NCBI GenBank assembly: GCA_002307145.1
Contig: DBTR01000035.1
Span: forward strand, 1-11,129
Direction: 5' to 3'
DNA from: Rhodospirillum sp. UBA1311
GTDB taxonomy: Bacteria; Pseudomonadota; Alphaproteobacteria; Rhodospirillales; Rhodospirillaceae
DNA length: 11,129 nt
Of this stretch, positions 1-6,613 are shown in pieces. The notes beneath the pieces were generated by a model, which worked only from the letters and a program-made list of their open reading frames with translations, did no database searches and was not told where the DNA came from. Made by a program: the position numbers and the translations under genes. How positions within the stretch are numbered: the stretch's first letter is position 1; each line of letters opens with the position of its first letter.

Positions 1-1755
1 CAGGTGCTGGAGCTGATCAAGGATCCGCTCACCCACATGGTCCGCAACTCCGCCGACCATGGCCTCGAAATGCCCGCCGACCGCCAGATGGCGGGCAAGC
101 CCGAGACCGGCGTGATCACCCTGAACGCCTACCATGAAGGCGGTCACATCATCATCGAGATTGCCGACGACGGGCGCGGCCTCAACATCGACCGCATCCG
201 CGAGAAGGTGATCGACAACGGCCTCGCCTCCGAAGCCGAGCTCGACAGCATGTCCGACCAGCAGGTCTGCCAGTTCATCTTCCGCGCCGGGTTCTCCACC
301 GCCGCGCAGGTGACCTCGGTGTCCGGCCGCGGCGTCGGCATGGACGTGGTGCGCACCAACATCGAGAAAATCGGCGGCACGATCGAGCTGAAGACCGTCC
401 AGGGTCGCGGCACCACCTTCGTGATCAAGATTCCGCTCACCCTCGCGATCGTCTCGGCGCTGATCGTCGAATGCGCCACCGAACGCTTCGCGATCCCGCA
501 GATCTCGGTGGTCGAACTGGTTCGCGTCACCGCGAATTCGGAACACCAGATCGAGAACCTCAATGCCGCGCCGGTGCTGCGCCTGCGCGACCGCCTGCTG
601 CCGCTGGTCAACCTCTCCGACCTGCTCCGCCTCGGCGACGAGAACCGGGTGCAGGGCGAGGAAACCTTCATCGTCGTTTCCCAGGTCGGCACCTACACCT
701 TCGGCATCATCGTCGACCGGGTGTTCGATACCGAGGAAATCGTGGTCAAGCCGGTGGCGCCGATCCTGCGCCACATCTCGATGTTCTCCGGCAACACCAT
801 TCTCGGCGACGGTAGCGTGATCATGATCCTCGATCCGAACGGCATCGCCTCGGCGACCGGCGAGGTGGCGATGGCCTCCGATCATGCGAAGGAAGAAGCC
901 GCCCGTGCCTCCGCCGCCAGCAACGAGGACCGGATCTCGCTCCTCATCTTCCGCTCGCGCGCCGACGACCTCAAGGCGGTGCCGCTGGCCCTGGTCGCGC
1001 GTCTCGAAGAGATCGAGACCAGCACCATCGAGTATTCCTTCGGCAAGCCGGTGGTTCAGTATCGCGGCCAGTTGATGCCGCTGGTCGGCGTCACCGAGGA
1101 CTTCACCATCACCAGCCAGGGCCGCCAGCCGGTCCTGGTGTTCACCGATCGCGAGCGCTCGATGGGCCTCCTGGTCGAGGAGATCGTCGACATCGTCGAG
1201 GATCGCCTGAAGATGGAGCTGCAGGTCGAGCAGCCCGGCCTGATCGGCACGGCGGTGATCAACGGCCGCGCGACCGACGTCATCGACACCGGCCACTACC
1301 TCACCCGCGCCTTCGGCGACTGGTTCGGCCGCGACGACGCGGCGGCCTTCGTCGAGGACCGCAGCGGTGCGTGGCGGGTTCTGTTCGTCGACGACAGCGC
1401 GTTCTTCCGCAACCTCCTCTCGCCGTTGCTCTCGGTCAACGGCTACTCGGTGACCGCGGTCGACTCCGCCGAGAAGGCGCTGGCGCTCCGCGACAAGGGC
1501 GAAATTTTCGATGCGATCATCTCCGACATCGAGATGCCGGGCATGGACGGCTTCGCCTTCGCCCGTGCGGTGCACGAGGATGCGCGGTGGGGCAGCACGC
1601 CGATGATCGCGCTTTCCTCGCACGCCACCGACCGCGATTTCGAACATGGCCGCGAAGCCGGGTTCGACGACTATGTCGTCAAATTCGATCGCGAAGCCGT
1701 GATGCAGGTGTTGAAGGCGCTGGTCGGCCGGACCTCCGCCTTGACCGAGGCCTGA
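1..1755 (+). CDS. cheA: Chemotaxis histidine kinase CheA, hybrid with two CheW-like domains and a receiver domain (5' partial)
   Basis: CheA is the cytoplasmic kinase that couples chemoreceptor arrays to CheY and CheB. The reading frame is open from base 1, so the gene begins upstream; the phosphotransfer (P1), dimerisation and first part of the ATPase domain are missing from view. Numbering from the GTG at 4, the ATPase N box is around residues 7-22 (Asn15), the G1 box DDGRG at 55-59, the F box FIFRAGFST near 91-99, and the G2 box GRGVGMD at 108-114. A CheW-like P5 domain follows (about 142-290), then a second CheW-like segment (about 308-445). A receiver domain occupies about 455-575, with the acidic pair Asp463/Asp464, phospho-acceptor Asp508, Ser538 and Lys560 all present. 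Ordinary CheA ends after P5, so the second CheW-like part and receiver are additions, known in several alphaproteobacterial hybrids. The receiver may act as a phosphate sink or adaptation device (inference). Confidence 0.95.
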   Translation, partial: QVLELIKDPLTHMVRNSADHGLEMPADRQMAGKPETGVITLNAYHEGGHIIIEIADDGRGLNIDRIREKVIDNGLASEAELDSMSDQQVCQFIFRAGFSTAAQVTSVSGRGVGMDVVRTNIEKIGGTIELKTVQGRGTTFVIKIPLTLAIVSALIVECATERFAIPQISVVELVRVTANSEHQIENLNAAPVLRLRDRLLPLVNLSDLLRLGDENRVQGEETFIVVSQVGTYTFGIIVDRVFDTEEIVVKPVAPILRHISMFSGNTILGDGSVIMILDPNGIASATGEVAMASDHAKEEAARASAASNEDRISLLIFRSRADDLKAVPLALVARLEEIETSTIEYSFGKPVVQYRGQLMPLVGVTEDFTITSQGRQPVLVFTDRERSMGLLVEEIVDIVEDRLKMELQVEQPGLIGTAVINGRATDVIDTGHYLTRAFGDWFGRDDAAAFVEDRSGAWRVLFVDDSAFFRNLLSPLLSVNGYSVTAVDSAEKALALRDKGEIFDAIISDIEMPGMDGFAFARAVHEDARWGSTPMIALSSHATDRDFEHGREAGFDDYVVKFDREAVMQVLKALVGRTSALTEA

Positions 1756-1762
1756 TTGCGAC

Positions 1763-1796
1763 GTCTCCCGCGACGCCGGTCGGCGTCGCGGGAGAC
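1763..1796 (+). terminator. Perfect 15-bp hairpin after cheA, no U tract
   Basis: Two perfectly complementary 15-base arms (1763-1777 and 1782-1796) flank a four-base GGTC loop, starting 7 bases after the cheA stop. The arms are GC-rich, so the RNA hairpin would be very stable. No run of T follows, so it does not fit the intrinsic terminator pattern. It may work as a Rho-assisted terminator, a 3'-end stabiliser or an attenuator that lowers read-through from cheA into cheY; which of these is inference. Confidence 0.6.
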
Positions 1797-1918
1797 ACGC
1801 GGTCCCGCCGCGTGCGGGAATTTCCCTCAACTTGCAGGCGGCCTATGCTAAGATCGCGCAAGTGGTTCGGGTTTTTGCCTCTATCCTTCCGCATATCCAA
1901 GGGTCGGGAATACATCCA
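1797..1918 (+). promoter_or_regulatory. cheY upstream region, weak promoter candidate
   Basis: This 122-base gap between the hairpin and cheY is less GC-rich than the flanking genes. It contains GCTAAGATC at 1847-1855, which resembles the alphaproteobacterial extended -10 element (TAAGAT at 1849-1854 as the hexamer). There is no good -35 hexamer at the right distance; TTGCAG at 1832-1837 is too close. An 11-base palindrome, GGGAATTTCCC, lies at 1816-1826. The ribosome binding site for cheY is probably GGGAA at 1906-1910, eight bases before the ATG. A separate cheY promoter is plausible given the hairpin, but unproven. Confidence 0.3.
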
Positions 1919-2296
1919 ATGAATACCTGCCTGATTGTCGACGATTCCAAAGTCATCCGCATGGTGGCGCGAAAGATCCTGCAGGAGCTCGGGTTCAATA
2001 CCGCCGAGGCCGAAGATGGGGCCAAGGCGCTCGAATACTGCAAGGGCGCGCTGCCCGAGGCGGTTCTTCTCGACTGGAATATGCCGGTGATGAACGGCAT
2101 CGAGTTCCTGATCGAATTGCGCAAGTTGCCGGGAGGCGACAAGCCGGTGGTGGTCTTCTGCACTACCGAAAACGACATTCAGCACATCCAGCAGGCGATT
2201 GCCGCGGGTGCGAGCGAATACATCATGAAGCCTTTCGACGGCGAGATCATCCAAGCCAAGTTCGAGCAGGTTGGGCTTCTCGTCGCCAAGGAGTGA
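1919..2296 (+). CDS. cheY: Chemotaxis response regulator CheY
   Basis: This is a stand-alone receiver of 125 residues, the normal size for CheY. The acidic pair Asp8/Asp9, phospho-acceptor Asp52 (in LLDWNMP), Thr82 and Lys104 (in YIMKPF) are all present, so it should be phosphorylated by CheA. CheY-P diffuses to the flagellar motor and binds the FliM/FliN part of the switch to change rotation. The ATG at 1919 begins directly with the beta-1 strand sequence MNTCLIVDD; longer upstream starts in frame would add an unrelated N-terminus. It lies between cheA and cheB, with 46 bases between its stop and the preferred cheB start. Alphaproteobacteria often have several CheY proteins, and the sequence alone cannot show which one is the main motor effector, but location beside cheA, cheB and cheR makes a chemotaxis role very likely. 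Confidence 0.9.
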   Translation: MNTCLIVDDSKVIRMVARKILQELGFNTAEAEDGAKALEYCKGALPEAVLLDWNMPVMNGIEFLIELRKLPGGDKPVVVFCTTENDIQHIQQAIAAGASEYIMKPFDGEIIQAKFEQVGLLVAKE

Positions 2297-2331
2297 CGCT
2301 GCGGCGTTGGGGGCTTGGGGTTTTGAGAACT

Positions 2332-2337
2332 GGAGAG
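2332..2337 (+). promoter_or_regulatory. Ribosome binding site that decides the cheB TTG start
   Basis: GGAGAG lies five bases before a TTG at 2343, the best-placed Shine-Dalgarno-like sequence ahead of the cheB receiver domain. Other in-frame starts are a TTG at 2271, inside cheY; a TTG at 2307 without a clear site; and a TTG at 2364 with only a weak GGGG upstream. An ATG at 2377 is out of frame, and the in-frame ATG at 2409 lies inside the first receiver strand. Confidence 0.55.
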
Positions 2338-2342
2338 CGCGT

Positions 2343-3551
2343 TTGTCCGATAGCGGGGCTTCATTGAGCGGAATCCATGGCAGTACGTCGTCCGATCCGA
2401 TTCGGGTGATGGTGGTTGACGATTCGGCTGTGGTGCGTGGTTTGATCACCCGCATGTTGGAAGATGCGGCCGACGTTCAGGTCGTAACCTCGGTGCCGAA
2501 CGGCGACGCGGCGGTCAAGGCGCTCGACCGCTACGATATCGAGGTGGTCCTCCTCGATATCGAAATGCCGGTGATGGATGGCATGACCGCCTTGCCGTTG
2601 ATGCTGAAAAAGCGTCCGGACTTGAAGGTGATCATGGCGTCGACGCTGACGCTCAACAACGCCGATATCAGTCTGCGCGCCCTCGAACTCGGCGCGATCG
2701 ACTACATCCCGAAGCCGACCGCCACCCGCGAGATGACCGGCGGCGTCGACTTCAAGCGCGAGCTTCTCGAAAAGGTGAAGGCGCTCGGGCTGTCGCTGCG
2801 TCGCAGTGGCCAGCGCCGCGCAGCCGCTCCCGCGCGCCCGGGCACCTTGCCGCCGGCCGCGCGGACGCCGTTCCAGCGCCCTGGCGCGGCGGCCACGCCG
2901 GGCGCGGCCGCGCGTCCCTCGCTGCTCTCGCCTTCGCAGCCGCTGAAGCTGCGTCAGCACAAGATCGAATACCCCGACCTGATCGCCATCGGCAGTTCCA
3001 CCGGTGGCCCGCAGGCGCTGTTCAAGGTTCTCACCGACCTGCGCGCCGGCGGTCCGATCAAGCAGCCGATCGTGATCACCCAGCACATGCCCGCGACCTT
3101 CACCACCATCCTCGCCGAGCACATCGCCCGGGTCTCGGGCTGGCCGGCGAAGGAAGGCCAGGATGGCGAAGTCCTGAAGGGCGGTACCGTCACCATCGCA
3201 CCGGGCGGTTTCCACATGCTCCTCGAAAGCAAGGGAACCGAAACCGTGGTGCGCATCGTCGACGCGCCGCCGGAGAATTTCTGCAAACCCGCAGTCGACC
3301 CGATGTTCCGTTCGATCGCCAAGGTGTATGGCCGCCGCGTCCTCGCGGTGATCCTCACCGGCATGGGCTCGGACGGCGCCAAGGGCGGCGCAACCATCGT
3401 CGAGGCGGGGGGGAGCGTGATCGCTCAGGACGAGGAAACCTCGGTGGTCTGGGGGATGCCGGGCGCGGTGGCTCAGGCCGGACTGTGTTCGGCGGTTCTG
3501 CCGTTGCAGGACATCGGTGCCTTCATCAAAAAAGTGGCGACAAGGCTGTAA
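2343..3551 (+). CDS. cheB: Protein-glutamate methylesterase/glutaminase CheB
   Basis: CheB removes methyl groups from, and deamidates, chemoreceptors, opposing CheR and providing adaptation. With a TTG start at 2343 it has 402 residues. The N-terminal receiver domain (about 20-140) has the motif VMVVDDS and phospho-acceptor Asp72 in LLDIEMP. A Pro/Ala/Arg-rich linker (about 155-195) joins it to the C-terminal methylesterase domain (about 210-400). The catalytic triad is visible as Ser219 in GSSTGG, His248 in TQHMP and Asp344 in GMGSDG, so the enzyme should be active. The first 20 or so residues are Ser/Gly-rich and not conserved in the family, so the exact start is uncertain. The stop is three bases before the cheR ATG, which indicates co-transcription with cheR. 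Confidence 0.93.
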   Translation: MSDSGASLSGIHGSTSSDPIRVMVVDDSAVVRGLITRMLEDAADVQVVTSVPNGDAAVKALDRYDIEVVLLDIEMPVMDGMTALPLMLKKRPDLKVIMASTLTLNNADISLRALELGAIDYIPKPTATREMTGGVDFKRELLEKVKALGLSLRRSGQRRAAAPARPGTLPPAARTPFQRPGAAATPGAAARPSLLSPSQPLKLRQHKIEYPDLIAIGSSTGGPQALFKVLTDLRAGGPIKQPIVITQHMPATFTTILAEHIARVSGWPAKEGQDGEVLKGGTVTIAPGGFHMLLESKGTETVVRIVDAPPENFCKPAVDPMFRSIAKVYGRRVLAVILTGMGSDGAKGGATIVEAGGSVIAQDEETSVVWGMPGAVAQAGLCSAVLPLQDIGAFIKKVATRL

Positions 3552-3554
3552 CAG

Positions 3555-4385
3555 ATGAAACCCGAAGACTTCGATTTCGTGGCGAAACTCCTGAAGGAAC
3601 GGTCCGGACTGGTCCTCTCCAAGGATAAGTCGTACCTCCTCGAAAGTCGTTTGATGCCGGTGGCGCGGCGGCGGGGTATGAAGGGCCTCGACGAACTTGT
3701 CGCAGCGGTGCGCCGCATGGATGCCGCCCTGGTCAAGGACGTGACCGAGGCGATGACCACCAACGAATCGTTCTTCTTCCGCGACGGCAAACCCTTCGAC
3801 CAGTTCCGCGAGCAGGTGATCCCGGGCCTGCTGCAATCGCGCAAGGACAAGCGCGCGATCCGGATCTGGTGTGCCGCGTGTTCGAGCGGCCAGGAGCCCT
3901 ATTCGCTCGCGATCATCCTGAAGGAAATGGAGGCGAAGCTCGCCGGGTGGCGGATCGACATCATCGCCACCGACCTCTCCACCGAAATCCTCGAAAAGGC
4001 CAAGGCCGGTCTCTATTCCCAGTTCGAGGTCCAACGCGGCATGCCGATCCAGCTCCTGGTGAAGTATTTCCAGAAGAAGGACGAGATGTGGCAGATCGAC
4101 CCGCGCCTGCGCGCGATGGTGCAGTTCCGCCCGCTCAATCTCCTCACCGACATCCGTTCGCCCTTGGGCACCTTCGATGTGGTCTATTGCCGCAACGTGC
4201 TGATCTATTTCGATCAGGACACCAAGGGCCGGGTTCTCGCCGACATCGCGAAGCTGCTTACCCCCGACGGTTGCCTGTTCCTCGGCGGCGCGGAGACGGT
4301 CTTGGGCATTTCCGACAAGTTCAAGCCGATCGTCGGGCAGCGCGGCATGTATCAGTTGACCAGCGCCACGCCCGCCAAGGTCTGA
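3555..4385 (+). CDS. cheR: Chemotaxis protein methyltransferase CheR
   Basis: CheR uses S-adenosylmethionine to methylate glutamates on chemoreceptors, the counterpart of CheB. The protein has 276 residues, a normal length. The N-terminal helical domain (about 1-75) ends before the conserved TTNESFFFRDGKPF segment. The SAM-binding domain shows WCAACSSGQEPYS at about 105-117, the acidic strand end IATDLS with Asp140, and CRNVLIYF with Asn214, all CheR hallmarks. No pentapeptide-binding or TPR tail is added. The ATG at 3555 is three bases after the cheB stop; AAGG at 3542-3545, within the end of cheB, is a possible ribosome binding site. It is the last gene of the chemotaxis block and is followed by a strong terminator. 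Confidence 0.95.
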   Translation: MKPEDFDFVAKLLKERSGLVLSKDKSYLLESRLMPVARRRGMKGLDELVAAVRRMDAALVKDVTEAMTTNESFFFRDGKPFDQFREQVIPGLLQSRKDKRAIRIWCAACSSGQEPYSLAIILKEMEAKLAGWRIDIIATDLSTEILEKAKAGLYSQFEVQRGMPIQLLVKYFQKKDEMWQIDPRLRAMVQFRPLNLLTDIRSPLGTFDVVYCRNVLIYFDQDTKGRVLADIAKLLTPDGCLFLGGAETVLGISDKFKPIVGQRGMYQLTSATPAKV

Positions 4386-4403
4386 GCGACGCTTTGGAAA
4401 CCC

Positions 4404-4433
4404 AAAAGCCCCCGGAGCGATCCGGGGGCTTTT
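4404..4433. terminator. Bidirectional intrinsic terminator between cheR and ctrA
   Basis: A GC stem of eight pairs (GCCCCCGG at 4408-4415, CCGGGGGC at 4422-4429) with a six-base loop is flanked by AAAA on the left and TTTTT on the right. The A and T runs extend the stem to twelve pairs. It lies 18 bases after the cheR stop. Read from the minus strand it also ends in a T run, 22 bases after the ctrA stop, so it fits both convergent genes. Confidence 0.9.
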
Positions 4434-4455
4434 TGCATGGGCGGGCGGAGAAATC

Positions 4456-5133
4456 TCAGTTCGGGTCGCGCAGGACGTAGCCCCGGCCCCAGACGGTTTC
4501 GATGTAGGCCTCGCCGCCGCTCATCGTCGAGAGCTTCTTGCGGAGCTTGCAGATGAACACGTCGATGATCTTGAGTTCGGGTTCGTCGAGGCCGCCGTAG
4601 AGGTGGTTGAGGAACTGCTCCTTGGTGAGCGTTGTGCCCTTCCGGAGCGCGAGGAGTTCGAGGATGCCGTATTCCTTGCCGGTGAGGTGGACCGGCTGCG
4701 CGTCGATCGAGACCGACCGGGCGTCGAGGTTGACGGTCATCCGTCCGGTGCGGATCTCCGATGCGGCATGGCCCTTCGAGCGGCGGATGATCGCGTGCAG
4801 GCGGGCGATCAGTTCGCCCTTCTCGAACGGCTTGGTGAGGTAGTCGTCCGCGCCGAGGCCGAGACTCTTGATCTTGCGGTCGGTGTCGTCGAGGCCGGAG
4901 AGAATCAACACCGGCGTCGCATTGCGCCCGGCGCGGAGCTGGCGCAGGACGTCGAGGCCGTCCATGTCGGGCAGCCCGAGATCGAGAATGATGATGTCGT
5001 ATTCGTAGAGCCGGCCGATTTCGAGGCCGTCCTCGCCGAGGCCGGTGGTGTCGACCACCATCGCTTCCGACCGCAGCATCAGTTCGATCGCGCGCGCCTG
5101 CGCGGTGTCGTCTTCGACCAGCAATACCCGCAT
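4456..5133 (-). CDS. ctrA: Cell-cycle/motility response regulator CtrA
   Basis: CtrA is an OmpR-type response regulator that binds TTAA-N7-TTAA sites. It controls division and flagellar genes in Caulobacter and mainly motility in more distant Alphaproteobacteria. The protein has 225 residues. The receiver domain (1-120) begins MRVLLVEDD and has phospho-acceptor Asp51, Ser79 and Lys101. The winged-helix domain (about 125-222) contains the nearly invariant CtrA segments HLTGKEY, RKGTTLTKE, FLNHLYGG and IIDVFICKLRKKL, ending VWGRGYVLRDPN. Recognition as CtrA rather than another OmpR-family member rests on these. It stops at DPN, without the short tail ending in two alanines that Caulobacter CtrA uses for ClpXP proteolysis. 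GAGGGG lies seven bases before the ATG. It is divergent from fliI and convergent with cheR. TTAA motifs upstream suggest autoregulation (inference). Confidence 0.95.
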   Translation of the reverse strand: MRVLLVEDDTAQARAIELMLRSEAMVVDTTGLGEDGLEIGRLYEYDIIILDLGLPDMDGLDVLRQLRAGRNATPVLILSGLDDTDRKIKSLGLGADDYLTKPFEKGELIARLHAIIRRSKGHAASEIRTGRMTVNLDARSVSIDAQPVHLTGKEYGILELLALRKGTTLTKEQFLNHLYGGLDEPELKIIDVFICKLRKKLSTMSGGEAYIETVWGRGYVLRDPN

Positions 5134-5151
5134 CTTCCCACCCCTCGGATA

Positions 5152-5176
5152 TTAACCTTGGTTAACGAAGGTTTAC
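5152..5176. promoter_or_regulatory. CtrA-box-like TTAA cluster upstream of ctrA
   Basis: TTAA at 5152 and TTAA at 5162 form a perfect palindrome, TTAACC-TT-GGTTAA, with six bases between the TTAA half-sites; the known CtrA consensus has seven. The second TTAA is also followed after seven bases by TTAC (5173-5176), one mismatch from the consensus. The cluster begins 19 bases from the ctrA start codon. It is therefore placed to let CtrA repress or tune its own gene. Binding by CtrA is inferred from the motif only. Confidence 0.5.
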
Positions 5177-5203
5177 CTTAGCCAATCGCGCGCAGGTGGG
5201 CAA
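5177..5203 (-). promoter_or_regulatory. Weak ctrA promoter candidate
   Basis: On the minus strand, TTGCCC (plus positions 5198-5203) and GCTAAG (5177-5182) are 15 bases apart and resemble -35 and extended -10 elements of the alphaproteobacterial housekeeping sigma factor. The match is loose. If correct, transcription would start near the TTAA cluster, so CtrA bound there would block it. Confidence 0.25.
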
Positions 5204-5214
5204 CTTTTTCCGGG

Positions 5215-5246
5215 TTTACCCGGTCTTAACGGGTCACGGCTAATCT
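5215..5246 (+). promoter_or_regulatory. Putative CtrA-dependent fliI promoter
   Basis: TTTA (5215-5218), seven bases, then TTAAC (5226-5230) is one mismatch from the CtrA consensus TTAA-N7-TTAA. Nine bases after the TTAA comes GCTAATCT (5239-5246), a possible extended -10 element with TAATCT as the hexamer. Transcription would start near 5253, putting the CtrA box at about -38 to -24, the position typical of CtrA-activated promoters. A palindrome CCGGGT-TT-ACCCGG (5210-5223) overlaps the box. The ribosome binding site is AAGGA at 5273-5277. Confidence 0.5.
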
Positions 5247-5281
5247 CGGGCATCGGTCAGCCCCTTGAGTCGAAGGACGCA

Positions 5282-6604
5282 ATGACGGTTCTGCTCCAGA
5301 ACATGCTGCACGAGATCGAACGCCTGCCCGGGTCCGAAATCTTCGGCCGGGTGACCGGAGTCTCGGGCATGCTCGTCGAGGTCGGTGGCGCGCACGGCGC
5401 GCTCTCGGTCGGCGATCGCTGCGATCTCGTCGCGCGGGGCGGGCGCAAGGTCTCCTGCGAAGTGGTCGGCTTCCGGGCGCGGTCCGCGCTCCTGATGGCG
5501 TTCACCGCGCTCGACGGCGTCGGCCTCGGCTGCCGCGCCGAGGTCGCCGAGACCGAGCCGGTGATTTATCCGCATCCCTCCTGGCTCGGCCGCGTCGTCA
5601 ACGCCTTCGGCCAACCGGTGGACGGCAAGGGCCCGCTGCAGAAGGGCAACGTCGCCTATTCGTTGCGCGCCCCCGCGCCCTCCGCCCACGCCCGCAACCG
5701 CGTCCAGGGCAAGGTCGATCTCGGCGTGCGCGCGCTCAACACCTTCCTCACCTGCTGCCGCGGCCAGCGCATGGGCATCTTCTCGGGCTCGGGCGTCGGC
5801 AAGTCGTCGATCATGTCGATGATGGCGCGCCATACCCAGCTCGACGCCACCGTTCTCGGGCTGATCGGCGAACGCGGCCGCGAAGCCCGCGAGTTCATCG
5901 AGGACGACCTCGGGCCGGAAGGCTTGGCGCGCAGCGTCGTCGTCTGCGCGACCTCGGACGAAAGCCCGCTGATGCGCCGGCAAGCCGCCTATACCGCGAT
6001 GGCGGTGGCCGAATTCCTTCGCGACATCGGCAAGGACGTCCTGATCCTGATGGATTCGGTCACCCGATTCGCGATGGCGCAACGCGAGATCAGCCTTTCC
6101 GCAGGCGAGCCGCCCGCGTCCAAGGGCTATACCCCCTCGGTGTTCGCCGAACTGCCGCGCCTGCTCGAACGCGCGGGCCCGGGCATCGGGACGGGCAGCA
6201 TCACCGGCCTGTTCACCGTCCTCGTCGAAGGCGACGACATGAACGAACCGATCGCCGATGCCGTGCGCGGCATCCTCGACGGCCACGTCGTCCTCGATCG
6301 CGCGATCGCCGAGCGCGGCCGCTATCCCGCGATCAACATTCTCAAGAGCGTCTCGCGCACCATGCCCGGCTGCAACACGCCCGAGCAGAACGCCCTGGTC
6401 ACCCGCGCCCGCCGCCTGATGGCGACCTACGAAGACATGGCCGAACTGATCCGCCTCGGCGCCTATCGCCAGGGCAGCAATCCCGAGGTGGACGAGGCGA
6501 TCCATTACAACGCCGGGCTCGAACAGTTCCTCGCGCAGGGCAAGTCCGAACACACCACCCTCGTGGACGGCTACGCCGCCCTCGAACAGATCCTCTCGCA
6601 TTAA
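5282..6604 (+). CDS. fliI: Flagellar export ATPase FliI
   Basis: FliI is the cytoplasmic ATPase of the flagellar type III export apparatus. It forms a hexamer related to F1-ATPase beta subunits and works with FliH and FliJ. The protein has 440 residues, the usual size. The N-terminal beta-barrel domain spans about 1-95, the ATPase core about 100-370, and the C-terminal helical domain the rest. Walker A GSGVGKS is at 169-175 (Lys174), the family segment GERGREAREF follows, and the Walker B strand DVLILMD at 252-258 ends in Asp258. The flagellar/virulence ATPase signature region around KGYTPSVFAELPRLLERAG is also present. The ATG at 5282 has AAGGA four bases upstream. The gene is the first of a pair with fliJ, nine bases apart, and is divergent from ctrA. 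Confidence 0.96.
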   Translation: MTVLLQNMLHEIERLPGSEIFGRVTGVSGMLVEVGGAHGALSVGDRCDLVARGGRKVSCEVVGFRARSALLMAFTALDGVGLGCRAEVAETEPVIYPHPSWLGRVVNAFGQPVDGKGPLQKGNVAYSLRAPAPSAHARNRVQGKVDLGVRALNTFLTCCRGQRMGIFSGSGVGKSSIMSMMARHTQLDATVLGLIGERGREAREFIEDDLGPEGLARSVVVCATSDESPLMRRQAAYTAMAVAEFLRDIGKDVLILMDSVTRFAMAQREISLSAGEPPASKGYTPSVFAELPRLLERAGPGIGTGSITGLFTVLVEGDDMNEPIADAVRGILDGHVVLDRAIAERGRYPAINILKSVSRTMPGCNTPEQNALVTRARRLMATYEDMAELIRLGAYRQGSNPEVDEAIHYNAGLEQFLAQGKSEHTTLVDGYAALEQILSH

Positions 6605-6613
6605 GGGCGCGCC

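Noticed and set aside
1832..1855. Sigma-54-type promoter upstream of cheY
   Set aside because: GG and GC dinucleotides are present but eight bases apart instead of ten, so the -24/-12 pattern is not met.
1679..2455. Minus-strand open frame across the cheA end, cheY and the cheB start
   Set aside because: It runs through the perfect hairpin and antisense to three recognisable coding regions; no family resemblance seen.
2361..4034. Long open frame on the minus strand opposite cheB and cheR (557 codons)
   Set aside because: The product is a low-complexity His/Arg/Asp/Gly-rich shadow of two clear genes on the plus strand; high GC content makes such antisense frames common.
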